The notes beneath the pieces were generated by a model. The model was not told the DNA's origin. It searched no databases and saw only the letters and a list, made by a program, of their open reading frames with translations. The position numbers were made by a program, and so were the translations under genes. From contig NZ_KI535366.1 of assembly GCF_000160035.2 (NCBI RefSeq), positions 544,112 to 608,111 on the forward strand: 64,000 nt of DNA, given 5' to 3'. This DNA comes from Catonella morbi ATCC 51271. GTDB lineage: Bacteria > Bacillota > Clostridia > Lachnospirales > Lachnospiraceae. Every line of letters starts with the position of its first letter. Position 1 is the stretch's first letter. Shown one piece after another: positions 29,713 to 38,545 of the stretch.

Positions 29713-29963
29713 TATTACCTCCTGTAACAAAGCCCATACTATTATTATTCAAAAAAAATATTAATTTTCCTTTTTTTTGTAACCGGTTTGTACTATAATG
29801 TATAATATAATGTAATCGCGGTATTCAAATGAATTATTTAAATATTAACTAATTTTGTTGCATAGATTAATACGTCAAAATATAATAATCATTTTGTAAA
29901 TTGACTTGATCGGATTTTATATTCTTGTCGCTTGTATCTTGTATATTAACTTTGGAGAATAGA

Positions 29964-31925
29964 ATGGTAAATAATTATTGGTTTGAAACAGCAGCCTTTG
30001 TATTGGGGCTTGTTCTCGGCTATTTGCTGATATTTAGGGATTCGATAACTTTGCCATACAGCAAAATTTTTAAAAAACTTTATATCTGCTCTCTGTTGGC
30101 TTCTTTTGCTGCTTTAATGCAGGTTTTGATAGAAAATCACGTATATTATAACAATATAACCTATGTCGGTTTTACAACAATATTAAATGTATTATCAATG
30201 ATGTTCTTCTACGGACATATTTTGTGCTGTACTTTTTTTGCATTTTATGAATATTCGGTGCTGAGTATAAGAATAAACGAAAAATTAACAAAAATTTTAC
30301 TTTATATCCCTGCCTCTATTGCAATTACAGCAATTACACTTAATCCGTTTTTCCATACTATATTTTACATAAGTCCCGACTCGGGATATCAGAGAAGACC
30401 TTTACTTTTTCTTCTCTATGCTATCGCATTTTATTATCTTATATTTATCATTTTAATCATAAGAATTTATGGTCAAAATGCAAGAAACGATAAAAGGCTT
30501 GCATTCTCATTGTTACCTTTCATTCCTTTGGTTGGTACTGTTATACAGTTTTTTTATCCACAGTTGGCAATTGAAAGTTTTTTTATGGCATTATCACTTC
30601 TGCTGGCTTACATAATTGTGGAAAGTCCGTCTGATTATATTGATTTTGTGACAGGCTTGCAAAACAGAGATGCCCTGTTTACCAATTTCAGCGTAGCCAT
30701 GTCAATGAAAAAGCCTATTGCAATACTGACTGTTACAATCGAAAAAATTAAAGCCTGGGATAAGGAGCTGGGCACTGAACATACCAATTCACTTATCTTG
30801 GATGTTTCCGCTTTTTTGTCCCATTTATTAAAGAATGTCGGTATATATTCCATCGGGCGCGGCCAGTTTGCACTGTATATTTCTCTGGAAAATTCTTGGG
30901 CAAATATACATATGGCTGAAATACTCGCAGATAAAATAAATGAACGTTTTAAATCCCCTTTTGATATCTCAAGTACAAATAAAGTATCATTGTTAAAACG
31001 TATTTGTATATATGACTGCCCTAAGAATGCGGATAATTCTAATCTGCTTCAGGAAATAATGCAGGCGGAATCTACCGCTGTAATGCCTAAAGACAGGCCT
31101 TATATTACAGTAAATGATATAGATATAACTGTTGCTGATAAAGAATGGCTTATTTCCTCTAAAATTCTTAACTTATATGAAAAAAACATTATATATCTCT
31201 CATTTTTGCCTGAGTACAATACCTCTTCCGGCATCTTTGATTCTATAAAAACCGAGCTTACTATGCATACTTCCGAGATCGGTTATGTAACTTCACGCAA
31301 TTTTATAACTGTTGCCGAAAAGTACGGTTTAATTACAGGGCTGTATAATTATCTGCTTGAATCACTGTTTAAAATAGTAAAAGACAATGATTTTATGACA
31401 CTCGGAATTCGTTCCGTTGAGATAATAATGCCTATATCAATATTGCTTAAGAAAAATGAAGTGGAAAAACTGGTTAATCTTGCCGCCAAGTATGATATCC
31501 CGCCAAAACTTATCTGCTTTGAACTTTCTAAAAACTCTATGCTGGATTATGACGGTATAATCGTAGAGAATATGAAAGCTATCTCTAATGCAGGATTTCG
31601 TTTCATACTTGAAAATTACGGCAACGGATACACCAATGCCTCTGCCCTTGTTGAAATGCCTATAAATGCGGTTACTATAGACAAAGTACTGACCGGGTCA
31701 GCTCTTAACTCTAAACTGGCACATAACCTTATGAGCTGCACTGTTGAGTTTCTGAAAGAATTTGGCCTGCTTGTTAAAGCTGACCATCTCGAAGTCGAAG
31801 AAGTTAAGGATTATGCCCAAAGAATAGGCTGTGATTATTTACAGGGATATTTCTTTTCCAATCCGCTAAATGCCAACGAACTGACTGAATTTTTGAGAAA
31901 GGAGGTAAGCGTCAATGGAATATAG
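29964..31925 (+). CDS. Membrane protein with degenerate GGDEF and degenerate EAL domains
   Basis: A 653-residue protein with about seven N-terminal membrane helices (residues 1-215, histidine-kinase 7TM-like), then GGDEF and EAL folds. The GGDEF loop reads GRGQF, and the EAL domain has lost its catalytic set: the E of the FExxE-type motif region reads CFELSK, the double Asp motif is ENYGNGYTN instead of DDFGTGYS, and the late EGVE is DHLE. It should neither make nor cleave c-di-GMP and may act as a receptor or partner. The start ATG at 29964 follows TTGGAGAATAGA. It overlaps the next gene, an intact EAL protein with the same layout, by 11 bases. Confidence 0.82.
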   Translation: MVNNYWFETAAFVLGLVLGYLLIFRDSITLPYSKIFKKLYICSLLASFAALMQVLIENHVYYNNITYVGFTTILNVLSMMFFYGHILCCTFFAFYEYSVLSIRINEKLTKILLYIPASIAITAITLNPFFHTIFYISPDSGYQRRPLLFLLYAIAFYYLIFIILIIRIYGQNARNDKRLAFSLLPFIPLVGTVIQFFYPQLAIESFFMALSLLLAYIIVESPSDYIDFVTGLQNRDALFTNFSVAMSMKKPIAILTVTIEKIKAWDKELGTEHTNSLILDVSAFLSHLLKNVGIYSIGRGQFALYISLENSWANIHMAEILADKINERFKSPFDISSTNKVSLLKRICIYDCPKNADNSNLLQEIMQAESTAVMPKDRPYITVNDIDITVADKEWLISSKILNLYEKNIIYLSFLPEYNTSSGIFDSIKTELTMHTSEIGYVTSRNFITVAEKYGLITGLYNYLLESLFKIVKDNDFMTLGIRSVEIIMPISILLKKNEVEKLVNLAAKYDIPPKLICFELSKNSMLDYDGIIVENMKAISNAGFRFILENYGNGYTNASALVEMPINAVTIDKVLTGSALNSKLAHNLMSCTVEFLKEFGLLVKADHLEVEEVKDYAQRIGCDYLQGYFFSNPLNANELTEFLRKEVSVNGI

Positions 31926-33837
31926 TATATGGCTGGATGTCTGCTCAATATTTATATTACTCTCCCTTTTTTTAGCTTACAAGCTTAAAAGGACTATTTC
32001 TATCTACTATAACAACTTATTGATATATACCGTATTATGCTTGATGTTAAGTGCTTTTATTGACATTTTGGCTTTAAGCTTTGACGGAACAGTCGAACCA
32101 CTGTTACTTTACCTTTTACATTCTCTTAAATATATTATTATTTACACATCTCTTAGTTTAATGCTTATTTATGCCTCTATCGCAGTAAATCAGCGTATAC
32201 ATGGCCGCAATATATTGAGGCTCCTTATTATACCTATAATCTTCATTATATCACTGCTTATAGTGAACTATAATACAGGGCTGATTTTTACCGTATCTGC
32301 CGGAGGAAGATTTGAATACGGGTCTTATTTTGCATTATTTTATCTGCTTGATACCTATTATATATCGGTAACTTCTTTCCTCCTGATAAAAGGACGAAAG
32401 TCCTTGTCCAGAAATCATAAAATAATACTGCCGGCTGTAATCCTCATCATTTTTTTCGGCACTGTCTTTGATTACTTTTTTCCTCAGGCTTCTTCAGTAC
32501 AATTTACTTTAACCATGTTCATCACCATGGTATTTTGCTGTATGCAAAGCCCTAATGAATACTATTCGGATGATTCCCTAATGTTAAACAGGGAAGCATT
32601 TATAAAAATGTGTGACTCAAGATTCTCTCCTAACTCTCATACACAGTGTATTGCCGTTAATATTCATAATATCGGATTTATTACAAATACTATGGAGAAA
32701 AGCCGAATTTTACATGCCGAGGGAATTTTCTTAAAAAGCATGAAGCAATTTTCTAGAAAACTGCTTATATTTAAGTTCGCTAACGGGCAGTATATAATAG
32801 TAATGGATGAAAACAATCCAAATGAAGCCAAGATTGTTTTTGAAGAAACCTGTAATATAATGGGGCTCTTATCAAGTTCAAACAGGCTCAGTATACCTAT
32901 ATACTCAACCAGCTGTGCTTTCAGCTCTCCTAACGATGTTTCAAGTATCAGAATGGTTGAAGATCTTTTCAATGCTCTGAAGTTATATGAGAACATGGAT
33001 AATCTGCTTACTGTAGAGCCAAGTGAATTGAAGCTTAAGAGTGATGCTGAAATCATACAAATAGAAGAACTGGTTCAGAATGCTTTAAACGAAAAAAGAC
33101 TTGAAGTTTATTTTCAGCCTATTTACAATGCCATTGAGAAAAAATTTACCTCTGCTGAAGCTTTAATCAGAATGAGGGATAATAACGGTAATTTTTTATC
33201 TCCCGACATTTTTATCCCTATAGCAGAAAAAAGCTCCCTCATCATCGATATCGGCAACTTTGTACTTGAAGAAGTATGTAAGGTAATTTCGGAAGAACAT
33301 TTAAGTGACTACGGGCTTGAGTATATTGAGGTCAATATTTCAATGGTTGAGTGTCTCCAAAGTAATTTGGCTTCAAATGTGATATCCGTATTAAAAAAAC
33401 ATCGTGTATTCCCAAATCAGATCAATCTTGAGATTACTGAAACTTCTTCCAGTGAATTTACGAATATAGTGGATACGAATATTAAAACTTTATTTGACAA
33501 GAATATCAGTTTTTCACTAGATGATTTTGGTACAGGATACTCTTCTCTCTCAAGAATCCTGTCACTTCCTTTGAAGTTGATAAAAATAGACAAATCATTG
33601 ATACATGCTCCTTTTAATTCCAGTGAGAAGAAGTCTATGATTCTTCTTGAAAGCTTTATAAAAACGGCAATTTCTACCGGTGCTGAAATCGTTGCCGAAG
33701 GGGTTGAAACTAAAGAAATGGCAAGAGAAATAATTAAACTTGGCTGTAAGTACATACAAGGCTATTATTTCAGCAAACCTCTTGCAAGGGAAGATTTTGT
33801 TAAGATTATCAGGCTCAATCAGCCTGCTGAAGTATGA
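31915..33837 (+). CDS. Membrane c-di-GMP phosphodiesterase (degenerate GGDEF, intact EAL)
   Basis: A 640-residue protein of the same layout as its upstream neighbour: about seven membrane helices, a degenerate GGDEF domain (loop reads FANGQYII) and a C-terminal EAL domain. Here the EAL domain keeps the catalytic residues: AEALIRM, LEITET, LDDFGTGYSS, IKIDKS and EGVET. It should hydrolyse c-di-GMP to pGpG, with the degenerate GGDEF possibly sensing GTP. GGAGG precedes the ATG inside the end of the upstream gene. The pair looks like a tandem duplication in which one copy became a pseudoenzyme. Confidence 0.88.
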   Translation: MEYSIWLDVCSIFILLSLFLAYKLKRTISIYYNNLLIYTVLCLMLSAFIDILALSFDGTVEPLLLYLLHSLKYIIIYTSLSLMLIYASIAVNQRIHGRNILRLLIIPIIFIISLLIVNYNTGLIFTVSAGGRFEYGSYFALFYLLDTYYISVTSFLLIKGRKSLSRNHKIILPAVILIIFFGTVFDYFFPQASSVQFTLTMFITMVFCCMQSPNEYYSDDSLMLNREAFIKMCDSRFSPNSHTQCIAVNIHNIGFITNTMEKSRILHAEGIFLKSMKQFSRKLLIFKFANGQYIIVMDENNPNEAKIVFEETCNIMGLLSSSNRLSIPIYSTSCAFSSPNDVSSIRMVEDLFNALKLYENMDNLLTVEPSELKLKSDAEIIQIEELVQNALNEKRLEVYFQPIYNAIEKKFTSAEALIRMRDNNGNFLSPDIFIPIAEKSSLIIDIGNFVLEEVCKVISEEHLSDYGLEYIEVNISMVECLQSNLASNVISVLKKHRVFPNQINLEITETSSSEFTNIVDTNIKTLFDKNISFSLDDFGTGYSSLSRILSLPLKLIKIDKSLIHAPFNSSEKKSMILLESFIKTAISTGAEIVAEGVETKEMAREIIKLGCKYIQGYYFSKPLAREDFVKIIRLNQPAEV

Positions 33838-33843
33838 TATTAT

Positions 33844-33876
33844 GCCCCTGTCATTAGCAGGGGTTATATATTTTTA
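33844..33876 (+). terminator. Terminator after the EAL gene pair
   Basis: CCCCTG and CAGGGG (33845-33850, 33858-33863) form a six-bp GC stem with a seven-base loop, followed by a TA-rich run ending in TTTTT. It begins seven bases after the stop codon. Confidence 0.65.
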
Positions 33877-33900
33877 AATATTGTTATATATTTCTAATAG

Positions 33901-33929
33901 TTGACTATTGAGCCTGGTTGTACTATCAT
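33901..33929 (+). promoter_or_regulatory. Promoter of the PurF-like gene
   Basis: TTGACT (33901-33906) and TATCAT (33924-33929) are exactly 17 bases apart, about 30 bases before the start codon. Consensus match only. Confidence 0.6.
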
Positions 33930-33958
33930 TATTTTGTACTTATAAGGAGGATAGATAT

Positions 33959-35374
33959 ATGGGCGGTTTTTTTGCAGCAACACTTAAGAATGATTGTGTC
34001 TTTGATTTATTTTTCGGAACAGACTATCATTCGCATCTTGGTACCCGCAGAGCAGGAATGACTGTTTTAGGCGAATATGGCTTTGAAAGAGCAATTCATA
34101 ATATTGAAAATTCTCCTTTCAGAAGTAAGTTTGACAGAGACGTACAGGAAATGAAGGGAAATTACGGAATAGGCTGTATCTCTGATTATGAACCGCAGCC
34201 TCTTATAGTAAGATCTCATCATGGTACTTTTTCCTTAGTTACTGTCGGAAGAATAAATAATGCCGAGAAAATAGTCAGCGAAATAGTATCCGGCGGAGGG
34301 ACACACTTTTTAGAAATGAGCGGAGGTGTAGTAAATCAAACTGAACTGGTTGCGTCCTTAATTAATCAGAAAGATAATCTGATTGACGGCATAAAATATG
34401 TTTGGGAAAAAATTGACGGTTCAATGACAATGCTCATACTTACGCCTATAGGAATATATTGTGCCAGAGATTTGCTTGGAAGAACTCCCATTGCAATCGG
34501 TAAAAAAGAAGAAGGCTACTGTGCTTCTTTTGAAAGTTTTGCTTATCTTAATCTTGGTTATGAACATTATAAAGAGCTTGGTCCCGGAGAAATAGATGTA
34601 ATAACCCCCGAGGGAGTTAAAGTTCTTGTCAGTCCTAATAAAAACAAAAAAATCTGTTCTTTTCTGTGGGTGTATTTTGGTTATCCTTCTTCCGGTTATG
34701 AAGGTGTTTCCGTTGAAGCAATGCGTAATAAATGCGGTAGTCTTATGGCCAAAAGAGACAATATTTCAACCGAAACCGTAGATATTGTTGCCGGAGTACC
34801 TGATTCCGGAATTGCACATGCTGTAGGATATGCAAATAAATCAGGAGTTCCTTTTTCAAGACCGTTTATAAAGTACACTCCTACCTGGCCCCGCTCATTT
34901 ATGCCCACAATTCAGGAAAAACGTGATCTTATAGCAAAGATGAAGATTATACCTGTACATGAGCTTATAGACGGACAAAGAATACTATTGATAGATGATT
35001 CCATAGTAAGGGGCACCCAGCTTAGAGAAACTACTGAATTTCTGTATAAGAGCGGTGCAAAAGAGGTTCATGTAAGGCCTGCCTGCCCTCCTATTATGTA
35101 CGGCTGTAAATATATTAATTTTTCACGTTCTACATCAGATATGGATTTAATAACAAGAAGAATTATAAGAGATGAGGAAGGAGAAGAAGTTACAAGCGAT
35201 ATTTTAGAAGAATATGCTAATCCCGATTCAGAAAAATATAAATTCATGGTCGATAAAATCCGTGAGCAGCTTGGCTTTACTTCTCTTAGCTTCAACCGTC
35301 TTGATGATATGGTCGAAGCCATAGGAATAGGGAAAGAAAATCTCTGCACCTACTGTTTTGACGGGCAGGAATAG
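33959..35374 (+). CDS. PurF-like amidophosphoribosyltransferase paralogue without the glutaminase cysteine
   Basis: A 471-residue protein homologous over its length to glutamine PRPP amidotransferase. The glutaminase-like N-terminus starts MGGFFAAT instead of MCGI, so the catalytic Cys that must follow Met is missing, although the rest (TDYHSHLGTRRAGM, VGRINNAEK) is conserved. The phosphoribosyltransferase half is intact, with the PRPP loop LLIDDSIVRGTQ (residues 343-354) and DIVAGVPDSGIAHA. Four cysteines that match the iron-sulfur ligands of Bacillus PurF are present (C233, C383, C463, C466). It may use free ammonia or serve a regulatory role. The start ATG after AAGGAGG is unambiguous. A true purF is expected elsewhere in the genome. 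Confidence 0.82.
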   Translation: MGGFFAATLKNDCVFDLFFGTDYHSHLGTRRAGMTVLGEYGFERAIHNIENSPFRSKFDRDVQEMKGNYGIGCISDYEPQPLIVRSHHGTFSLVTVGRINNAEKIVSEIVSGGGTHFLEMSGGVVNQTELVASLINQKDNLIDGIKYVWEKIDGSMTMLILTPIGIYCARDLLGRTPIAIGKKEEGYCASFESFAYLNLGYEHYKELGPGEIDVITPEGVKVLVSPNKNKKICSFLWVYFGYPSSGYEGVSVEAMRNKCGSLMAKRDNISTETVDIVAGVPDSGIAHAVGYANKSGVPFSRPFIKYTPTWPRSFMPTIQEKRDLIAKMKIIPVHELIDGQRILLIDDSIVRGTQLRETTEFLYKSGAKEVHVRPACPPIMYGCKYINFSRSTSDMDLITRRIIRDEEGEEVTSDILEEYANPDSEKYKFMVDKIREQLGFTSLSFNRLDDMVEAIGIGKENLCTYCFDGQE

Positions 35375-35377
35375 GTT

Positions 35378-35508
35378 AGTGTGTTCTCGCACACACTTCG
35401 CGTGCGAGCGATGCCGTAAGGCAAACTTCCTTGTCGCGAGCTGCGCATCCCTCGGAGAGCTTTTTATGTAATAGGGAATTTCGGAGAAATTTCCTATTAC
35501 ATAAAAAA
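35378..35508. repeat. Two-hairpin repeat, copy C
   Basis: Third copy, beginning four bases after the stop codon of the PurF-like gene with the hairpin AGTGTGT / ACACACT, then the GC-rich middle and the AT stem (35461-35482 / 35486-35507). The stem differs from copies A and B by paired substitutions: left arm TATGTAATAG with right arm CTATTACATA, against TGTTTAATAG with CTATTAAACA. These compensating changes show that base pairing is what is kept. Confidence 0.88.
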
Positions 35509-35550
35509 ATGTATGGTTGTTTGATAAATTTTCATTCAACCATACATTTG

Positions 35551-37260
35551 TTATTTTGCAAAATCTTCCTTATTTTTCACTGCCCACTCAATAAGGTTAT
35601 CTTTTTCAAGCGGCTTTGAGAAATAATATCCCTGATACTTAGTAACCTTAAAATGATTATACAAATAATCTGCCATTATGTCAGTTTCTATGCCTTCTAC
35701 ACAAATTTTCTTTCCAAGCTCATCTGCACAGACAGTAATCGCCTTAAGCAGACTCTGTCTTGAACAGTCTTCGTCAATATCCTTTATAAAACTCTTATCT
35801 ATTTTAATTTCATCTACCTGGAGTTCCATCATAAGGTCAAGTGCGGAATAGCCTGTCCCAAAGTCATCCAAAGCGCTGCTGATTCCCATTGATTTGAAAA
35901 AGGCAATACTGCTTTTTAAAGTTTCCAGATTACTAAACTTACAACGTTCTGTAAGCTCCAAATTAAAATTCTTAGGATTAAAACCTTCAGCTTCCATAAT
36001 TTTACAAAGATCAGCATTGAAGTTGGAATTTTGCAACTGCGGATAAGCCAAATTGATATTAATCAGCATGTCAGGATATTTTTCCACAATCTTACGTGTA
36101 TCTCTGATTGCCTGTCTTATTATCCAATTTCCGAGATCATAAAAGACTGCATCACCTTCAAGCCACTCAATAAACTCACTTGGCGGAACAAATCCGTATG
36201 CCTCATCTTTCCACCTGATAAGTGTTTCTACTCCTATCAATTCTCCGCTTTGAGCAGAAACAATGGGCTGATAAACCAAATAGAATCCCTTAAAATTATC
36301 CGGTATACAATTACGTATATGTTCCAGCTTTTCCATTAAAAACTTGTTCCCAGAAAACAACTCATCAGTAACCTGGAAAATTTCGTTTATTTCTTCCCTT
36401 TTTGCTTTATTAGCCGCAAAAATAGAGCAATTATATATAGTATTTATATCAAGGTCAAGGTTGTCTGATTGATAAAGGCAGGCATAAAAGCTTAAAAACA
36501 CAGTATGATTTTCAACTATTACACCTTTTTTGAATTTATCTAAAACTTCCCTGTATATCTCTTCAACCTCTTCTTTGGTATACTTACTCATTTCAAAAAT
36601 CATAACCGCTTTAGTGCCTTCGGTTCTAAATACCATATTATTATCACTTATATCGCGCCATATATCAGCGAGGGTATTTAATATCTTATTTCCAAAGTCA
36701 TATCCGTAAGAATAATTTACTTTAAAAAAATGCTTTAACCCTGTCATCAAAAAATAATACTTCTTTTTATTTCTATGCAATTCCTCCAGACGTGAAAACA
36801 GACTTGTTCTATTATAAAGTCCTGTAACCGGATCAATAAACACATTATTTTGATGATTTATCAAAGTTCCGGCAAAGTACAGCCTCTCTCCCAAATCGTT
36901 ATATATTACCCTTCCTCTGCAAGAACAGGTAATATACTCATCATTTCTATTTGTTATTCTGTATGTAAGATCATGTTCTTCCAGTCTTCCTGAAAAAACC
37001 TCTTCAATATTATCAAGAAACATCTTTCTGTCAAGAGGATGAATTTTATTTGCCCAAACTTTTACCGGGTTAAAAACTCTGTTCCCTGAAAGTCCAAAAT
37101 ATTCAACCGTATCATCGGACCAGTAAGCATAATCGTTTTTTATATTAATAAAGAAAGTATACTTTCCGCCGGCAGTATTAGAAAAAACATCAAAAATTTG
37201 CGGGAAATATTTTCCGACTTCTTCCCTGTCTATGGGATCTTCCCTGTAAATGTCTGCCAT
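35551..37260 (-). CDS. PAS-GGDEF-EAL protein, probable c-di-GMP phosphodiesterase
   Basis: A 569-residue soluble protein. Residues 15-125 look like a PAS domain (YAYWSDDTVEYFGLSG, KIHPLDRKMFLDNI), followed by a degenerate GGDEF domain (TGLYNRTSLFSRLEE; the loop reads RTEGTKA) and an EAL domain. The EAL part reads GVETLIRW at the signature, keeping the metal-binding Glu, and has LELTER, LDDFGTGYSALD, EIKIDKSF and EGIET, so phosphodiesterase activity is likely. ATG 37260 follows AGAGGAGGG. It faces the tandem EAL genes across the PurF-like gene and repeat C. Confidence 0.87.
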   Translation of the reverse strand: MADIYREDPIDREEVGKYFPQIFDVFSNTAGGKYTFFINIKNDYAYWSDDTVEYFGLSGNRVFNPVKVWANKIHPLDRKMFLDNIEEVFSGRLEEHDLTYRITNRNDEYITCSCRGRVIYNDLGERLYFAGTLINHQNNVFIDPVTGLYNRTSLFSRLEELHRNKKKYYFLMTGLKHFFKVNYSYGYDFGNKILNTLADIWRDISDNNMVFRTEGTKAVMIFEMSKYTKEEVEEIYREVLDKFKKGVIVENHTVFLSFYACLYQSDNLDLDINTIYNCSIFAANKAKREEINEIFQVTDELFSGNKFLMEKLEHIRNCIPDNFKGFYLVYQPIVSAQSGELIGVETLIRWKDEAYGFVPPSEFIEWLEGDAVFYDLGNWIIRQAIRDTRKIVEKYPDMLININLAYPQLQNSNFNADLCKIMEAEGFNPKNFNLELTERCKFSNLETLKSSIAFFKSMGISSALDDFGTGYSALDLMMELQVDEIKIDKSFIKDIDEDCSRQSLLKAITVCADELGKKICVEGIETDIMADYLYNHFKVTKYQGYYFSKPLEKDNLIEWAVKNKEDFAK

Positions 37261-37424
37261 ATACCCTCCTCTCTGCAAATTTCTAAATTATAATCAGCAC
37301 TAATTGATGATAAATTATGCAATTTAATACAAATATCCGTTAATTATTTATCCGGATTATAGCCTTATTTTAAGCGTTTTATCAAGTTGTAATATTATAC
37401 TTTAATTATTCGAGAAATTCATTT

Positions 37425-38357
37425 TTATTCATTTAACATCTTTTTTATTTCAGTTTCATTAAGTTCTTCGCCTATCACTGTCAGTATATCCTGTCCTCTT
37501 TCTATACCATCCGTATCCATTGTGTTTTTTGTCATATTTATAAAATAATACTTTTCATCTTCTTTTATAAAACCTTTAATTCTGATTACCTTCCCAAACC
37601 TGTCAGAATTTCTGAATATATCCTTCGCCTTATTTTCTAATTCTTCCCTTGTAATGGCTGAATTCATAATAAACACAGAAGAATAGTCTTTTATTTCAAA
37701 AAACTTTTTTTCATAATCAGAAAGCACATAACCTGCTTCCGTAACTCTTGAAAAATCACAATTATCAAACTTTCCTACTGATGATATTATATCATCCTCT
37801 TTTATTATTCTTTTGCACCTTATCCGCTCAAGAATACTGTTTAAGTAAGCTATAGAACATGCTTCGTCTTTGTACTTAGGCTTTTCCTGCTTACTGAATA
37901 TTATGGCTCCCGCACTTGAAAGCTGGGTTCCGAGCAGATACTCTGAGGCTTCTGATATTTCGCTTTCAAAGCTAATATCCACAATATTTATCACACTTCC
38001 TATCTCATACCAATTATCGAGAGGTTCTTCATGGAGTAAATCAAAAAACTCTTCAGGTTCAAATATGCCGGAAGGCTCTACTAAAACTCTGTCATAGCCA
38101 CTCATTGCCATTGCAATCAGTTTGGTTCTGAATCGTCTTTTGTGAGTCTCAAGATCTCCTCCGCCAATTATCATTTCAAGCTCGCAGTTGTCCCCTATAA
38201 GATCTCCAAGCAACATCAAATCTATATTTATTGCACCATAGTCATTTTCAAGTATGCCTATTTTAAGGCCTCTATCAATGAGATATTTTGCATATTTTTT
38301 TATAAAGGTTGTTTTTCCTGAGCCTAAAAAACCTGTTATTAAGTCGATTTTGATCAT
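37425..38357 (-). CDS. CobW/COG0523-type G3E GTPase lacking the CxCC motif
   Basis: A 310-residue P-loop GTPase of the G3E family. The Walker A motif is TGFLGSGKTTF (residues 8-18), followed by LENDYGAINIDLMLL, VEPSGIFEP and FSKQEK (in place of NKxD). Proteins of this group are metallochaperones that usually hold a CxCC metal motif; here the corresponding stretch is IIGGGDLETHK, so the metal-binding cysteines are gone. The C-terminal CobW_C-like part is present but weak. The gene is divergent from the hybrid cluster protein gene. Its metal or client is unknown. Confidence 0.75.
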   Translation of the reverse strand: MIKIDLITGFLGSGKTTFIKKYAKYLIDRGLKIGILENDYGAINIDLMLLGDLIGDNCELEMIIGGGDLETHKRRFRTKLIAMAMSGYDRVLVEPSGIFEPEEFFDLLHEEPLDNWYEIGSVINIVDISFESEISEASEYLLGTQLSSAGAIIFSKQEKPKYKDEACSIAYLNSILERIRCKRIIKEDDIISSVGKFDNCDFSRVTEAGYVLSDYEKKFFEIKDYSSVFIMNSAITREELENKAKDIFRNSDRFGKVIRIKGFIKEDEKYYFINMTKNTMDTDGIERGQDILTVIGEELNETEIKKMLNE

Positions 38358-38451
38358 CTAAACCTCCACAAGATATTATATCGTCATTTTCTTCCATTTT
38401 CTTAATACTACCTTATAACAATCTTAAGAAATTTGTCAATATTTTTATTTT

Positions 38452-38494
38452 TGTTGTTTTAACAACATATTTATTCTCACAATAACATTATAAT
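38452..38494 (+). promoter_or_regulatory. Palindrome and promoter of the hybrid cluster protein gene
   Basis: The 7-bp perfect inverted repeat TGTTGTT-TT-AACAACA (38452-38467) lies upstream of a -10 box TATAAT (38489-38494); the -35 is poor. The palindrome centre is about 41.5 bases upstream of the expected start, the classic place for a class II activator of the Crp/Fnr type (for example HcpR). A similar TGTTG...CAACA sequence lies at the tetR promoter (42513-42529), so a TetR site is the alternative reading. Confidence 0.5.
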
Positions 38495-38545
38495 GTGACT
38501 ATGCTAGTAAATAAATGAAAATATATAAATAATACGGAGGTAAAC

